A stretch of DNA of 64,000 nucleotides from JAXGPX01 sp040766745 (lineage in GTDB: Bacteria; Bacillota; Sulfobacillia; Fermentithermobacillales; Fermentithermobacillaceae). Position numbers and translations under genes: made by a program. Below, piece by piece: positions 1-7,751 of this stretch. The notes beneath the pieces were generated by a model. It was given only the letters and a program-made list of their open reading frames with translations, was not told the DNA's origin and did no database searches. The stretch covers positions 186,001-250,000 of the forward strand of contig JAXGPX010000002.1 in NCBI GenBank assembly GCA_040766745.1, written 5' to 3'. How positions within the stretch are numbered: position 1 is the first letter of the stretch; each line of letters starts with the position of its first letter.

Positions 1-1031
1 GACTCGATAACCTGAAGCTCAGGAGGCAGATCCACGATTTCAGCAAGCATGCCAAAGTAAGGCTCTCTAATGATTCTAATCGGTGTTCCTGCAACAAGGC
101 CCTGTGTCAGGTCTTGCTCTTGCATGCGTGCCTTTGCCTCATAACCGGGAACTATAATCTCTGGGCGCATAACCCCTGCACGAATCTGAGTGGCTCCATT
201 GATTGAAGCCTTAAATCCGCTCAGGTCCTTAAGCAGTTGGAAGGTTCTATCGGCCATTCTCATCTTGCCGAAACCCTCGGTAATAATCACAGTAACGGGA
301 ATGTCTTCGTGGCCTGTAATAGCTACTCCGATGTCAAATCCCAGATAGTCGATGAGATCGCTGTCGATTATTCCACCTGCCACAATACCCTTGGCCCCTA
401 CTTCTGCAGCCCTCTTAATTGCATCAGACGTAATAAGGGAACCGCCTACGAGTATCTTGCCGCCATCGTCACTCTTGATCCTTGACGCATCAAGTACATC
501 GTCAGGCGAATCGGTAACCATTCTGATAACTCCCTGGGTTTCACCGCCGACACCGAAAATACCCTGAATAAAGGCACCTTCAGTTTTGACAACTACACCT
601 TCCTTGGGGAGAACCTCCTCAACCATCCCGTCAACGTAAGCGTCAATCTCAATAGGCACAGGGGGCTCACGAAGGGTAACCTGGCCTGTAACTGTAGAAA
701 TCATTTCTATGGTACCGTCTGTAGGTGATTGCACCTGGTGCTTGAAAAGGCCAAAGAAGGATTTATACTCTGCCATAAGCTCGCCTTTCTTGACAGAGTC
801 TCCTTCTTTTTTCTTCATGAAATCAGCAATATCCTCAGGCTCTACACCCAAAAGGTTGGCAACGTTCACAGTCTGCGGATTACCTGGAATATCTGTCCTG
901 GCTACAACTGTGTGTGGCAAAACCGCCTGCCCTTTTTCAACCATTACTTCGCCGAGGATAGGAAGGCGGCGGGTCTTTCTAATCACCGCTCTTTCAGTAA
1001 CTTTCAGCCCTGGAGTATATGCGTGTGCCAT
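1..1031 (-). CDS. Barrel-sandwich/KOW-like protein, second copy (3' end outside window)
   Basis: The frame is open from an ATG at 1031, with a GGAGGAAGG ribosome site, to the left edge, giving about 343 residues of an incomplete protein. It is a clear paralogue of the 452-residue protein at 3578-4936. Both start with a segment rich in basic residues (RKTRRLP), then GEVMVEKGQAVLPHTVVA, which resembles the barrel-sandwich fold of lipoyl or RnfC-like domains. A second such segment (SPTDGTIE) follows. The central half has strongly conserved glycine-rich blocks (GVAITGHEDIPVTVI, TEGFGKM, INGATQIRAG, RPEIIVP). Near the cut end is a KOW-like stretch (IRIIREPYFGMLAEIV). It lies 16 bp after the GlmL-like gene at 1048-2904, so the two are probably translated from one mRNA. 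I do not recognise a characterised family and assign no function. Confidence 0.8.
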   Translation of the reverse strand, partial: MAHAYTPGLKVTERAVIRKTRRLPILGEVMVEKGQAVLPHTVVARTDIPGNPQTVNVANLLGVEPEDIADFMKKKEGDSVKKGELMAEYKSFFGLFKHQVQSPTDGTIEMISTVTGQVTLREPPVPIEIDAYVDGMVEEVLPKEGVVVKTEGAFIQGIFGVGGETQGVIRMVTDSPDDVLDASRIKSDDGGKILVGGSLITSDAIKRAAEVGAKGIVAGGIIDSDLIDYLGFDIGVAITGHEDIPVTVIITEGFGKMRMADRTFQLLKDLSGFKASINGATQIRAGVMRPEIIVPGYEAKARMQEQDLTQGLVAGTPIRIIREPYFGMLAEIVDLPPELQVIE

Positions 1032-1047
1032 TTTTCCTTCCTCCCCT

Positions 1048-2904
1048 CTATATCTCTGCGTATTTCTTGAGTGATTCTGCCGGATACATATTCATGGCAA
1101 GGAACCACTCTACCAGTTTCGAATTCCTGAGAGCCACATCATCGGGTAGGGCAATGGGGCGTCCTCTGCAGTCAATGATTACGCCGACCACTCCACCGTT
1201 AACAGTAGCCTCTACATTGTGCCCATATCCCTTTCCTGCATCGAACTGCCTTGCAGGCTGAATAACTGCTTCAGCTGTCTTGTTTTCAGGAATGGGAACG
1301 ACCTTGATTGAGCCAAAAGGCACTGATTCTTCTATTGTCTGCCCTTCGTAATCAAGAGTTACCTTCACGCACGGATCCCCAAACTTGACATTTCCGTTAG
1401 GGCCTGAAGGGGCAATTGCACTGCCAAGTTTAACCAAGCAGTCTCTGTCAAAAACCTGCATAGATGCCTTGGGGTGAACTGAAGCCAAAATACCAAGCTG
1501 TGGCATCATAAAGATAGAGTCAACTGCTAGCATAGTCTCAGCCTCAGGCTGGAATGCATCCAGCAGCATCAATGCAGACTGGGACCGCCTAGGTGCGTGG
1601 GAAAGGACTCCGCCCGAACCTATGAGCATGCCTAGGTCTGCCATGTCGATGTACGTATCGCCCGATCCACTCTGCTCGAAAGTATCCCCAATTGTCCTTT
1701 GCCTGTGGACACCTCTAAGTCCCACTGCAAGGCTCTTGTGGTGCACAAAAGCAAGGCGCAGTGCCTCTCTTGCAATGCCTTGTTCAATTATCAGGTCATC
1801 AAGAGTATGAGGGATAGTTGTAGGACGAATCATCTTGTTTCTAATCCTGTTTCTTAAAGCCCCTTCATCAATTGAGAAAGGAATCCATCTGACTATGTTG
1901 CCGACTCCTGCTTCAAGCAAAACGTTGCAAATGGAATAGCTCATTCCAAGGTTGGCCGACACTGTTCTGTTAAAGAACTCGCCAAAGACTGAGAACACGT
2001 CAGTAGTGGCTCCACCGATGTCAACACCAATAACGCTCATGTCGTATTCCTTAGAAGCAGTCTGCATGCAGTTACCCACAGCTCCGGGAGTGGGCATAAT
2101 GGGTATTGGAGTCCAGGCCATGAGTTTGTTGTATCCAGGTGCCTGTGCCATAACGTGTTCCATAAAGAGATTGTGGATTTCTTCCCTGGCAGGCCCTAGA
2201 ACTTCTCTTTCAAGAACAGGCCTTAGGTTTTCAACAACCCTCAAGTCTGTCTTCTCAGCAAGAATATTGTTAATGTGCTTGCGCGCGTCCTTATTGCCGG
2301 CATAAATAATTGGAAGTCTGTAGCCTATCCCAAGCCTAGGCTTAGGTTCTGCTGCCGAAATAAGCTCGCCGATTTCAACAACGTGGGTGATTGTGCCTCC
2401 ATCGATTCCTCCAGAAAGAAGAATCATGTCCGGCCTCAGGTTCCTAATCCTCTGAATCTTCTCATGAGGCTTTCTGCCGTCATCAACAGAGATAACGTCC
2501 ATTACGATTGCCCCGGCTCCAAGAGCGGCTCTGGCTGCTGATTCAGCAGTCATTGTCTTGACAACGCCGGCAACCATCATCTGAAGGCCGCCACCGGCAG
2601 AAGAGGTAGACATGTAAATATCTACACCTGTTCCGTCAGGTTGGGTGGGAGTTATGACTCCCTTTTCGCTCAGAAAACGTCTTCCGGTTAATTCTTCAAT
2701 TTCCCGTATTGCGTTTCTTGCACCCATTGTCACGTCTTCAAAAGGCGCTTCGACAGTTGTTGGAGCCTCACCTCGTACTATGAGGCGGTATTCATCGCCA
2801 ACCTTCTCAATAAGGATGGCTTTTGTTGTAGTAGAACCGCAGTCAGTGGCCAGTACAGAATTTATCTCTCTGTCTAGCTTAAATGCAGTCTGTTGTTCCT
2901 GCAC
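1048..2904 (-). CDS. GlmL/MutL-family ASKHA ATPase, copy A
   Basis: This is a 618-residue protein of the GlmL/MutL family (Pfam MutL), whose founding member accompanies B12-dependent glutamate mutase. The actin-like ATPase motifs are visible: phosphate-1 loop DCGSTTTKA near residues 21-29, phosphate-2 loop GVDIGGATTDVFS, and adenosine-type loop GSGGVLSHAP. It is longer than classical GlmL (about 460 residues) and has a C-terminal module ending in VVGVIIDCRGRPIALPDD. I chose the GTG at 2904 because GGGAGGGG sits 8 bases upstream; an in-frame ATG at 2946 lacks a ribosome site. It is strongly similar along its whole length to copy B at 4905-6806. It follows the 142-residue gene and precedes the second barrel-sandwich gene. 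No mutase subunits are seen, so a role in a mutase is not supported here. ATPase or reactivase-like activity is inferred. Confidence 0.85.
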   Translation of the reverse strand: MQEQQTAFKLDREINSVLATDCGSTTTKAILIEKVGDEYRLIVRGEAPTTVEAPFEDVTMGARNAIREIEELTGRRFLSEKGVITPTQPDGTGVDIYMSTSSAGGGLQMMVAGVVKTMTAESAARAALGAGAIVMDVISVDDGRKPHEKIQRIRNLRPDMILLSGGIDGGTITHVVEIGELISAAEPKPRLGIGYRLPIIYAGNKDARKHINNILAEKTDLRVVENLRPVLEREVLGPAREEIHNLFMEHVMAQAPGYNKLMAWTPIPIMPTPGAVGNCMQTASKEYDMSVIGVDIGGATTDVFSVFGEFFNRTVSANLGMSYSICNVLLEAGVGNIVRWIPFSIDEGALRNRIRNKMIRPTTIPHTLDDLIIEQGIAREALRLAFVHHKSLAVGLRGVHRQRTIGDTFEQSGSGDTYIDMADLGMLIGSGGVLSHAPRRSQSALMLLDAFQPEAETMLAVDSIFMMPQLGILASVHPKASMQVFDRDCLVKLGSAIAPSGPNGNVKFGDPCVKVTLDYEGQTIEESVPFGSIKVVPIPENKTAEAVIQPARQFDAGKGYGHNVEATVNGGVVGVIIDCRGRPIALPDDVALRNSKLVEWFLAMNMYPAESLKKYAEI

Positions 2905-2958
2905 GAATTCTTCCCCTCCCTCGCTACCAACATAAAAATAAGGCATATAATAAATTGA

Positions 2959-2977
2959 TTACGACATATCTTCGTAA
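2959..2977. promoter_or_regulatory. Inverted repeat upstream of GlmL-like copy A
   Basis: TTACGA and TCGTAA form a perfect 6-bp inverted repeat with a 7-base spacer. It lies in the short gap between the 142-residue gene and the GlmL-like gene. It could be a protein-binding site or chance; there is no terminator-like T tract. Confidence 0.25.
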
Positions 2978-2995
2978 AATCCTCTAATTCCCGGG

Positions 2996-3424
2996 TTAAT
3001 TCTCTTTGCTTTGGCTCTTTTCGCCGGGATCCATTTTCAAAGCGTCGTCCAGCATAGAGGAACCAGCCCTGGTTTCGTTAACTTCGATGTCTTTCTTAGC
3101 CTTCCTGGCTTCCTTCTTCAATGCTTTTTGCTTCTTCCGTTCGTCCTCTTCGTCAGCTGCAATCGCCTCAAGCCTTTGGATCAGAAGCTCCAAATTCTCT
3201 CTCTGATCAAAGAAATAAGCATAGTCCTCAAAAGTATTGAAAAATACCCCGACTATTGGCGCGAAAAAGTGCATTGCTTGCCCGCCGATATAACTCAAGG
3301 GCTTGTTCATCTCAAGAAAGAAGATAGCAGGGACTGTCATTCCGAATTGCTTGACCCTGTTTGCAATGGCCTCAATGATCTCATCGCGTCTCTTTTCATC
3401 AATGGGCTCATTAAACTTGATCAT
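2996..3424 (-). CDS. Unrecognised 142-residue protein
   Basis: The ATG at 3424 is preceded by GGAGG at 8-9 bases spacing. The N-terminal half is compact and partly hydrophobic (TVPAIFFLEMNKPLSYIGG, then AMHFFAPIVGVFF) and could sit against or in a membrane. The C-terminal half is highly charged and helical (ERKKQKALKKEARKAKK) and probably a coiled coil or disordered tail. I cannot name a family. It is the first gene of the second GlmL-like cassette: a promoter-like sequence lies just upstream at 3461-3489, and the GlmL-like gene starts 92 bases downstream. Its fixed position suggests a dedicated partner of the ATPase/barrel-sandwich pair, which is inference from neighbourhood only. Confidence 0.75.
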   Translation of the reverse strand: MIKFNEPIDEKRRDEIIEAIANRVKQFGMTVPAIFFLEMNKPLSYIGGQAMHFFAPIVGVFFNTFEDYAYFFDQRENLELLIQRLEAIAADEEDERKKQKALKKEARKAKKDIEVNETRAGSSMLDDALKMDPGEKSQSKEN

Positions 3425-3460
3425 CCTATGGCACCTCCTCCTGGACCCGCCCGGATAACA

Positions 3461-3489
3461 TTCATACTATTTTACAATATTTCAGTCAA
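3461..3489 (-). promoter_or_regulatory. Sigma-A type promoter for second GlmL-like cassette
   Basis: On the minus strand, TTGACT (3484-3489) and TATGAA (3461-3466) are separated by exactly 17 bases. They lie 36 bp upstream of the 142-residue gene and downstream of a strong hairpin. This supports a separate transcription start for the second cassette. Confidence 0.5.
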
Positions 3490-3527
3490 CTTTCACTAAT
3501 CCATTTACTCCCACCGGCGAAAATCTT

Positions 3528-3570
3528 GTGGCGGAAGCCCATGAAGTTGTGGATTTCAGGGCTCCGCCAC
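3528..3570 (-). terminator. Strong hairpin after first GlmL-like cassette
   Basis: GTGGCGG-A-AGCCC pairs with GGGCT-CCGCCAC, 12 bp with one bulged base and an 18-base loop, directly after the stop codon of the 452-residue gene. There is no run of Ts behind it on the minus strand, so it may be an attenuating or mRNA-stabilising hairpin rather than a full intrinsic terminator. Confidence 0.5.
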
Positions 3571-3577
3571 TCTTCGT

Positions 3578-4936
3578 CTAGAATATCTCTACATTTGCCC
3601 TTGGCACAAGGACTTTCCTGGCATCGTTAAGTTCTACCTTTACCACAGGTACCCGGGCCTCGGAATCGATTACAACAGGTTCCCTTACGATTTCAACGAT
3701 TTTCCCGGTAGCGCCGAAATATGGCTCATTGACAATGCGTACATCCATACCCAACCGCAAATCAGTGTCGTAAATATCCTGAGGGGCAAGATCACCAGCA
3801 TAATCAAAGAAAGGTACAATTATCTCAGGCCTTATGGCGCCTGCCCTGATCTGAGTTGCACCGTTTATAGACGCAGTCTTTCCTTCGAGGGCTGCAAGGG
3901 TTTCCCAGATCTCTCTTCTCATGTTCAGATGGCCGAAGCCTTCCATAAGGATAACAGTTATGTCGATGTCTTCCTGTCCTGTAATACCTACTCCCAATTT
4001 GACCCCAAGAGATTGAGTCAGGTTAAAATAGTTTACCGTGCCTGTAACAACACCTCTGACTCCAACCTCAAGTGCTTTCGATAGTGCCTCGTTTGTAGCA
4101 AAGGAGCCTCCGATGATGATCTTGTCTTTACAGTCATCTGTTATCATATCAGGCTCCAGTACCTGATCGGGCCCTTTGGTTACCACCTTGATTTCGCCAT
4201 GGGTTTCCCGGCCCAATCCAAAGATACCATTCAACTTGATTCCGGGAGTATCCACTACACAACCCCGGTGCTCAATAACTTCAGATACGGTCCCTTGTAT
4301 ATAGGCATTCACAATGACCTGCTTAAATGGCCTTGCAATCGTCACTTTACCTGTCTTTGTGTCAACATCAGATATTATCCCTGATACAGGAGCAATAGCT
4401 GTCTTGGTAAAGAACGCCTGGGCTTCACCTTTCTTGGCTATCATCTGGCCCTTTTTGATCTCCTGGCCTACGGTTCTCAGCATGTGCATAGGAAGTTCTT
4501 CAGGCTTGCACTTGATCTCAAAGGCAACGTCGAAGGTAACCGGCGGTTCTTCTTTGCCAAACTCCTCACGTATGGTAACTCTTCCTGAACGGTCAGATAC
4601 ATCTTCAATTACGCCGTCAGTGGGAGATTCCAGCTCTTTTCTGCCATAGAGCCCCTGTTCCGCCCGGGCAAACACTTCCTTGGTCTTAACTGATTCGCCG
4701 ATTTCTTTTAACATAGACTTGGATAACTGGTGGGTCTCGATTCCCAGCAGCCTGGAAGCAGGAATAACCCAGGGGATCCCAGGCCTAAGGGCTATCCTGG
4801 CAACAGGAGTATCGGGGTATACAACATCACCCTTCTTAACCAGGACTTCTCCTGGAAGAGGCAGTCGCCGGGTTTTCCTAACAAGGCCAATTTGCTTCTT
4901 TATGCTATTTGGCAAATAAGCTGAAGAGTCCGCCAC
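3578..4936 (-). CDS. Barrel-sandwich/KOW-like protein, first copy (complete)
   Basis: A 452-residue protein starting at a GTG (4934-4936) with GGGAGGG about 9-10 bases upstream. The start lies inside the preceding GlmL-like gene, a 32-base overlap that points to translational coupling. Segments in order: a barrel-sandwich-like N terminus (GEVLVKKGDVVYPDTPVARI), a helical stretch, a second barrel-like repeat (SPTDGVIEDV), and a central alpha/beta region with conserved blocks GVGITGQEDIDITVI, EGFGHLNM, INGATQIRAG and RPEIIVPFFD. A C-terminal KOW-like segment follows (VRIVNEPYFGATGKIVEI). The same order occurs in the paralogue at 1-1031. It has no transmembrane segment and no recognised catalytic motif. 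Strict pairing with a GlmL-type ATPase, twice, suggests that the two proteins act together. What they act on cannot be told from the sequence. Confidence 0.85.
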   Translation of the reverse strand: MADSSAYLPNSIKKQIGLVRKTRRLPLPGEVLVKKGDVVYPDTPVARIALRPGIPWVIPASRLLGIETHQLSKSMLKEIGESVKTKEVFARAEQGLYGRKELESPTDGVIEDVSDRSGRVTIREEFGKEEPPVTFDVAFEIKCKPEELPMHMLRTVGQEIKKGQMIAKKGEAQAFFTKTAIAPVSGIISDVDTKTGKVTIARPFKQVIVNAYIQGTVSEVIEHRGCVVDTPGIKLNGIFGLGRETHGEIKVVTKGPDQVLEPDMITDDCKDKIIIGGSFATNEALSKALEVGVRGVVTGTVNYFNLTQSLGVKLGVGITGQEDIDITVILMEGFGHLNMRREIWETLAALEGKTASINGATQIRAGAIRPEIIVPFFDYAGDLAPQDIYDTDLRLGMDVRIVNEPYFGATGKIVEIVREPVVIDSEARVPVVKVELNDARKVLVPRANVEIF

Positions 4937-6806
4937 GCTTCTTCCCTCCCTTTCGGCCTTCGTCCTTAACCGGATATTGCTTCTGCAAATCGTGAATGGT
5001 TTCTATTGGATAGGCGTTCATAGCCTCAATCCATGACGTAAGCGCCTTGATTCGCTCGGCCTCGTCGTCAGGGAACTCTATTGGGCGGCCTCTTCCATCT
5101 AAAATGACGCCAACAAGGCCGCCATGGAGCTTGGCCTCAACTGCATGGCCTTTGCCGCCCCCCACATCGATATTGCCACCATGGGGCTGGACTCTGCAGT
5201 CCAGGGTTTCGCCTACACCAAGAGGAATGACTTCCATTTCTCCGGCTTTGATTTTGTACTCAGACGTCTGGCCATCGGGCATGGTGATTTTTACTGTAGC
5301 CAGAACTGCACCGCGCTTAGCCGGGGCCGCAGGAGCGATAACAGTACCCAGCCTTACCAAACAGTCTTTCTCGAATACTTCAGCAGCTATATCAGGATAC
5401 ACAGATGAAAGAACGCCAAGGTGCGGCATCATGAAGATTGAGTCTACAGCCAGCTGGGTGACACCTTCCGGCTGGAAAGCATCAATAAGCATTAAGGCTG
5501 CTTGTTGCCGCCTTGGAGCGTGGGATAAGACGCCGCCTGAGCCTACCAGCATGTCCAGAGTGAGCATGTTGATTATATCCCGGCCTGAGGCCTTTGCCAC
5601 TTGGCTCCGGCTGCCGAACTGAAGGCCCACTTCCTCTTTCTCAACCTTCTTGGCAAGGCTCTTATGATGCTCAAAGCTAAGCCTAAGGGCCTCTCTTGCA
5701 AGAGACTGCTCAATTACCAGGTGATATAGGGTTTGAGGTATTGTTGTAGGCCTAACCATCTTGTTGGCTATCCAGTCAGAAATCTGGGACTGGTCCATTC
5801 CAAACGGTACCCACCGCAGAATATTGTCAAAACCTGCTTCTTCAAGTACATTGCAGATTGAATAACTCATTCCGAGGTTTGCAGACACAGTTCTAGTAAA
5901 AGTATCTTCGAAGTTGGAGAACACGTCAGTAGTTGCTCCACCGATATCAACACCTATGATGTTGTCATTATTCTGCTCACCAAGAACCATTATCAATTTC
6001 CCGACTGCACCGGGAGTAGGCATGATCGTGGTATCAACCAACTCCATAAGATCACCGTACCCTGGCGCCTGAGCCATGACGTGGTTCATGAACAAGTCGT
6101 GAATTGCTTCCCTGGCCGGGCCAAGGTTTTCCATGTCGTGCCTGGGCCTCAGGTTATCTACCAGGTGTACATCCATGTCGCGTCCGCAAATTTCGGTGAC
6201 CAAATCTTGAGCATCTTTATTGCCTGCGTAAATCAAAGGCAGCTTGTAAGTAGCCCCAAAACGGGGTTGCGGGTTAGCTTGCTTGATAATCTCTGCAATC
6301 GATGCTATGTACGCAACTGACCCTCCGTCAACCCCACCTGACATCAGGATAATATCAGGGCGCAGTTCCGTAATTCTGGTAATGTGCTCTGACTGTGATC
6401 TGCCGTCATCTACTGAGATGACGTCCAGGACTACTGAGCCGGCTCCCAGAGCGGCGCGGTGAGCTGAACTGGCACTGATAGTCTTCACAAGGCCCGCAAC
6501 CATCATCTGCAGGCCACCGCCGGCAGACGATGTAGAAACGTACATGTCAACGCCCTTCTGGCCGTCCTTGGGCCTTATGAGGTTTCCTGACTCATCCAGA
6601 ATGGGCCTGTCGACCAATTCCTCTACGCGCTTGACTGCTTTTTGAACGCCAATCATGACGTTCTCCCACGGTGCTTCTACTGTGGTAGGCATTTCTCCGC
6701 GGGTTACAAGCCGGTACTCGTCTCCACGTTTCTCAATGAGGATAGCTTTTGTGGTAGTAGACCCTACGTCAGTAGCCAGAATTGACTCGACTTTCCTCTC
6801 TTCCAT
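4905..6806 (-). CDS. GlmL/MutL-family ASKHA ATPase, copy B
   Basis: A 633-residue paralogue of the protein at 1048-2904. The ATG at 6806 has AGGAGGG six bases upstream. ATPase loops: DVGSTTTKA near residues 13-21, GVDIGGATTDVFS in the middle, and GSGGVLSHAPRR later. Between the first two loops lies the strongly conserved STSSAGGGLQMMVAG block, shared by both copies. The C-terminal module (VGVILDGRGRPIEFPDD) also matches copy A, followed by a short basic tail (GRKGGKKRGG). It is about 170 residues longer than classical glutamate-mutase GlmL. It follows the PH-like membrane protein gene by about 100 bases and overlaps the 452-residue gene by 32 bases. Automatic annotation would probably call it glutamate mutase subunit L, but no mutase genes are present. 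Confidence 0.87.
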   Translation of the reverse strand: MEERKVESILATDVGSTTTKAILIEKRGDEYRLVTRGEMPTTVEAPWENVMIGVQKAVKRVEELVDRPILDESGNLIRPKDGQKGVDMYVSTSSAGGGLQMMVAGLVKTISASSAHRAALGAGSVVLDVISVDDGRSQSEHITRITELRPDIILMSGGVDGGSVAYIASIAEIIKQANPQPRFGATYKLPLIYAGNKDAQDLVTEICGRDMDVHLVDNLRPRHDMENLGPAREAIHDLFMNHVMAQAPGYGDLMELVDTTIMPTPGAVGKLIMVLGEQNNDNIIGVDIGGATTDVFSNFEDTFTRTVSANLGMSYSICNVLEEAGFDNILRWVPFGMDQSQISDWIANKMVRPTTIPQTLYHLVIEQSLAREALRLSFEHHKSLAKKVEKEEVGLQFGSRSQVAKASGRDIINMLTLDMLVGSGGVLSHAPRRQQAALMLIDAFQPEGVTQLAVDSIFMMPHLGVLSSVYPDIAAEVFEKDCLVRLGTVIAPAAPAKRGAVLATVKITMPDGQTSEYKIKAGEMEVIPLGVGETLDCRVQPHGGNIDVGGGKGHAVEAKLHGGLVGVILDGRGRPIEFPDDEAERIKALTSWIEAMNAYPIETIHDLQKQYPVKDEGRKGGKKRGGLFSLFAK

Positions 6807-6835
6807 CCGGTTCCCTCCTTAGCTCCTTATCTTTG

Positions 6836-6912
6836 TCCAAGAGCAAGAAATACGAAAAGGCGTTAAGAGGGTTACAGGCGAGGTATCCTGCAACCACGCT
6901 CTTCCTCTTGGA
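6836..6912 (-). other. Nested inverted repeats between the membrane protein and GlmL-like gene
   Basis: An outer 8-bp pair, TCCAAGAG (6836-6843) and CTCTTGGA (6905-6912), encloses an inner pair, GTTACAGG (6871-6878) and CCTGCAAC (6887-6894), with one mismatch. It fills the 106-base gap and may form a leader structure before the GlmL-like gene. The loop distances are large, so this is weak evidence. Confidence 0.25.
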
Positions 6913-7617
6913 TCAATCTCTCGATTTCAACCTGCGGATTCGGTCAAATGCAGCCCGCAGCCCCCCTCTTTTCTTCTTCTCTTCATCTGCGTCAGCAAAT
7001 GCTTCTGACGGGGGCTTGAGTTTTGACGAAACTATACGGAAAATCTCATCTTTGTTAGAACCGTCTTCGTAATAATATAGAAAAATTCCCTCCCTCACCC
7101 TACCCCTCACTGTTCGCGTATCATGGGTAAGCAATATCCCATCAGGAAACTCCCGGTAGGTTAAGAATCTATCCCAGGTTCGGATGTCCCTTGCAAGAAA
7201 CGTCTTGTAGCCTACTGTTTGCTCGGTAATTATGTACCTGACCGGGAACAAATAAGGAGCCAAACGGTTTAGGAGTATCACGGTTATGACACCTACAAAG
7301 AAAATCTGGGGTAACGTCCAATACGCAAGAGCCACAGAACCTATAACTGAAGCCACCACAAAAGCTGAAACAAGAGGGCGCCGGGGAAGCAGCCATATCT
7401 TCCAATTGTACAGTTCAACATCTTCTGCAGCTTCGCTCTTGGCTTGAGCGGGGCTGTCTTGAGAACCACGTGGCTTAGCCTTGGCCTCCCGGATATCAGT
7501 CACCTGGGAACCGGCGTCAGCCTTCTTTTGTGGCAGTGGGCCTCTAAGATACGAGGGCCTTCCGGAAGCTGAACCCGGCCTATTTCTTACTTCGCTGTCA
7601 TTGTCTTTTTGTGGCAT
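6913..7617 (-). CDS. Small membrane protein with PH-like domain
   Basis: A 234-residue protein. I start it at the ATG at 7617, where GGGGAGG lies six bases upstream; the reading frame continues to 7728 but without a ribosome site. The first 85 or so residues are polar and look disordered. Two adjacent hydrophobic helices follow (VSAFVVASVIGSVALAYW and IFFVGVITVILLNRLAPY). Then comes a beta-rich segment beginning YIITEQTVGYKTFLARDI and ending in a helix (EIFRIVSSKL), the pattern of bacterial PH-like (YdbT/DUF304-type) domains. It opens the first GlmL-like cassette, with the ATPase gene about 106 bases downstream, and may tether that system to the membrane. The fold call is by pattern only. Confidence 0.7.
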   Translation of the reverse strand: MPQKDNDSEVRNRPGSASGRPSYLRGPLPQKKADAGSQVTDIREAKAKPRGSQDSPAQAKSEAAEDVELYNWKIWLLPRRPLVSAFVVASVIGSVALAYWTLPQIFFVGVITVILLNRLAPYLFPVRYIITEQTVGYKTFLARDIRTWDRFLTYREFPDGILLTHDTRTVRGRVREGIFLYYYEDGSNKDEIFRIVSSKLKPPSEAFADADEEKKKRGGLRAAFDRIRRLKSRD

Positions 7618-7660
7618 TTGTAACCTCCCCAACACAACACTTCTGAGATTCCACATAAAT

Positions 7661-7741
7661 TCATTCGACAATATTCTGTACGTCATTCGACGACAGTTCG
7701 GATTATCCTGCATTGCCTGATATTTCACAGAAATATCAGGC
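7661..7741. promoter_or_regulatory. Direct repeats and 27-bp palindrome upstream of the GlmL-like cassettes
   Basis: The nonamer TCATTCGAC occurs at 7661-7669 and 7683-7691, exactly 22 bp apart (two helical turns). The second copy lies in a CGTC-ATTC-GACG inverted repeat. At 7715-7741 there is a perfect 12-bp inverted repeat (GCCTGATATTTC, loop ACA, GAAATATCAGGC). It lies just after the DmpA-like gene and could serve as its terminator, but no T tract follows on the minus strand. The arrangement resembles operator sites; no regulator is identified. Confidence 0.4.
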
Positions 7742-7751
7742 CTGCTGCCAC

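Noticed and set aside
5047..5622. 191-codon plus-strand reading frame
   Set aside because: It lies fully antisense to the well-supported GlmL-like gene, has biased Ser/Pro-rich composition and no recognisable motif.
1048..6806. Glutamate mutase operon
   Set aside because: The ATPases match GlmL/MutL, but neither a B12-binding small subunit nor a catalytic subunit is present; the neighbours are unrelated to mutases.
7715..7741. Clear intrinsic terminator for the DmpA-like gene
   Set aside because: The stem is perfect but lacks a T tract on the minus strand, so I list it as a possible operator instead.
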